Origin: Pirellulaceae bacterium
Lineage (GTDB): Bacteria; Planctomycetota; Planctomycetia; Pirellulales; Pirellulaceae
Direction: 5' to 3'
NCBI GenBank assembly: GCA_013002105.1
Contig: JABDKS010000408.1
Coordinates: 1-7,287 of the forward strand
DNA: 7,287 bases
Shown here: positions 6,754 through 7,287 of the stretch, in pieces
How positions within the stretch are numbered: the stretch's first letter is position 1
Layout: the number at the start of each line of letters is the position of its first letter
Notes under the pieces: model-generated
What the model was told of the DNA's origin: nothing
Databases searched by the model: none
What the model saw: the letters and a program-made list of their open reading frames with translations, nothing else
Translations under genes and position numbers: made by a program

Positions 6754-7287
6754 CTACCGTCGCAGTTCAAGCAGACAGCCAAAGCCTTGCATGCCAAGAA
6801 ACCCAAGAGTTGGGGCTCCCGACTCGGCCCAAAGCTGTCCTTCGTATCGCCCCTGAACGGCAAGCTCGGCACCATTGCAAAACGTGCGAGCCCACTCGAG
6901 ACCGAATTTCAGTTCGCCGATACCAACGACTTCATCGGCATCCTCCAATCGTAGAAACGGCGCGGCAGGCGGTGTTCCAACATCCCCGAGCACAAAACGC
7001 TCGAGATCCTTGCTGCCGTACAACAACGCTCCTCCTCCGCCACCGATCACCGTAAATCGACTGCATCCCAAGCGGCGTCGTGCATCGACCTTCGCGGTCG
7101 GACCCACACCTTCGTATCGTCGACTCCAATTCAAGATCCCCTGTGGTACACCGCCCCCATCGACAACCGTGTTGGAGAGCTCTTGCGCGAGCAATGCATA
7201 GCGCAGACCCATTCCGACGCGGACATCGACCGTTTTGATCCTGGTTTCGATCGTCCCGACCAGATTGAGAATCTGCGTTTCTAATCG
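6754..7287 (-). CDS. Outer-membrane beta-barrel protein (Lpg1974/BBP7-like), C-terminal part; N-terminus outside window
   Basis: The frame is open from the right edge of the window to a TAG at 6754-6756, giving 177 residues. The ATG at 7212 is internal, because the same frame continues upstream without a stop and reads as barrel-like sequence (VDVRVGMGLRYALL). Features that recall the Lpg1974-type pore-forming outer-membrane proteins common in planctomycetes are GVGP (60-63), GALLYG (86-91), LKFGLEWA near 126-133, RYEGQLW (147-153) and LGFLG (161-165), with alternating hydrophobic residues in glycine-rich strands. It should form the last strands of an outer-membrane barrel and may act as a pore or surface protein. 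The chain ends in LLELRR and not in the usual terminal Phe or Tyr of outer-membrane proteins. The family call is by pattern and not by alignment; the remaining upstream part is not visible. It is followed on the same strand by MMPL paralogue 2. Confidence 0.7.
   Translation of the reverse strand, partial: RLETQILNLVGTIETRIKTVDVRVGMGLRYALLAQELSNTVVDGGGVPQGILNWSRRYEGVGPTAKVDARRRLGCSRFTVIGGGGGALLYGSKDLERFVLGDVGTPPAAPFLRLEDADEVVGIGELKFGLEWARTFCNGAELAVQGRYEGQLWAESGAPTLGFLGMQGFGCLLELRR

Noticed and set aside
6699..7201. Overlapping plus-strand open frames opposite the outer-membrane protein
   Set aside because: They are antisense to a frame with clear barrel-like patterns that is open to the window edge, and no domain is recognisable.

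Overview
The window looks like a piece of a planctomycete chromosome, most likely from a Rhodopirellula/Pirellula-like genus. The reasons are a fragment of a beta-barrel outer-membrane protein of the kind that is very abundant in planctomycetes (Lpg1974/BBP7-like), two closely related MMPL/RND transporters of a form common there, non-ATG starts without clear Shine-Dalgarno sequences, and a GC content of roughly 50-55 percent by eye. This assignment rests on protein style and is an inference, not a database result.

Layout. The plus strand carries one gene, positions 1-1002. It is the C-terminal three quarters of a condensation-domain-like acyltransferase, and its HHxxxDG catalytic motif begins exactly at base 1, so its N-terminus lies outside the window. 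It converges with three minus-strand genes. Read in transcription order these are the C-terminal part of an outer-membrane beta-barrel protein (7287-6754, entering from outside the window), an MMPL/RND transporter (6555-4321), a 907-base stretch with no convincing gene (4320-3414), and a second paralogous MMPL/RND transporter (3413-1101).

The 907-base gap contains a strong GC-rich hairpin just after the first transporter gene, an 11-base direct repeat, a short overlapping palindrome, and a stretch of about 400 bases that resembles a dispersed intergenic repeat. The 198-base gap before the 6555-4321 gene holds an imperfect inverted repeat around a cluster of GTGCCA/TGGCAC half-sites.

How the genes may work together (inference). 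An acyltransferase of the condensation/PapA superfamily, two MMPL-type lipid exporters and an outer-membrane protein together suggest synthesis and export of an acylated lipid to the outer envelope. The pairing recalls the PapA-MmpL pairs of mycobacteria. The acyltransferase is on the opposite strand, so the link rests on neighbourhood, not on a shared operon. Of the four genes, only the two transporters are complete.
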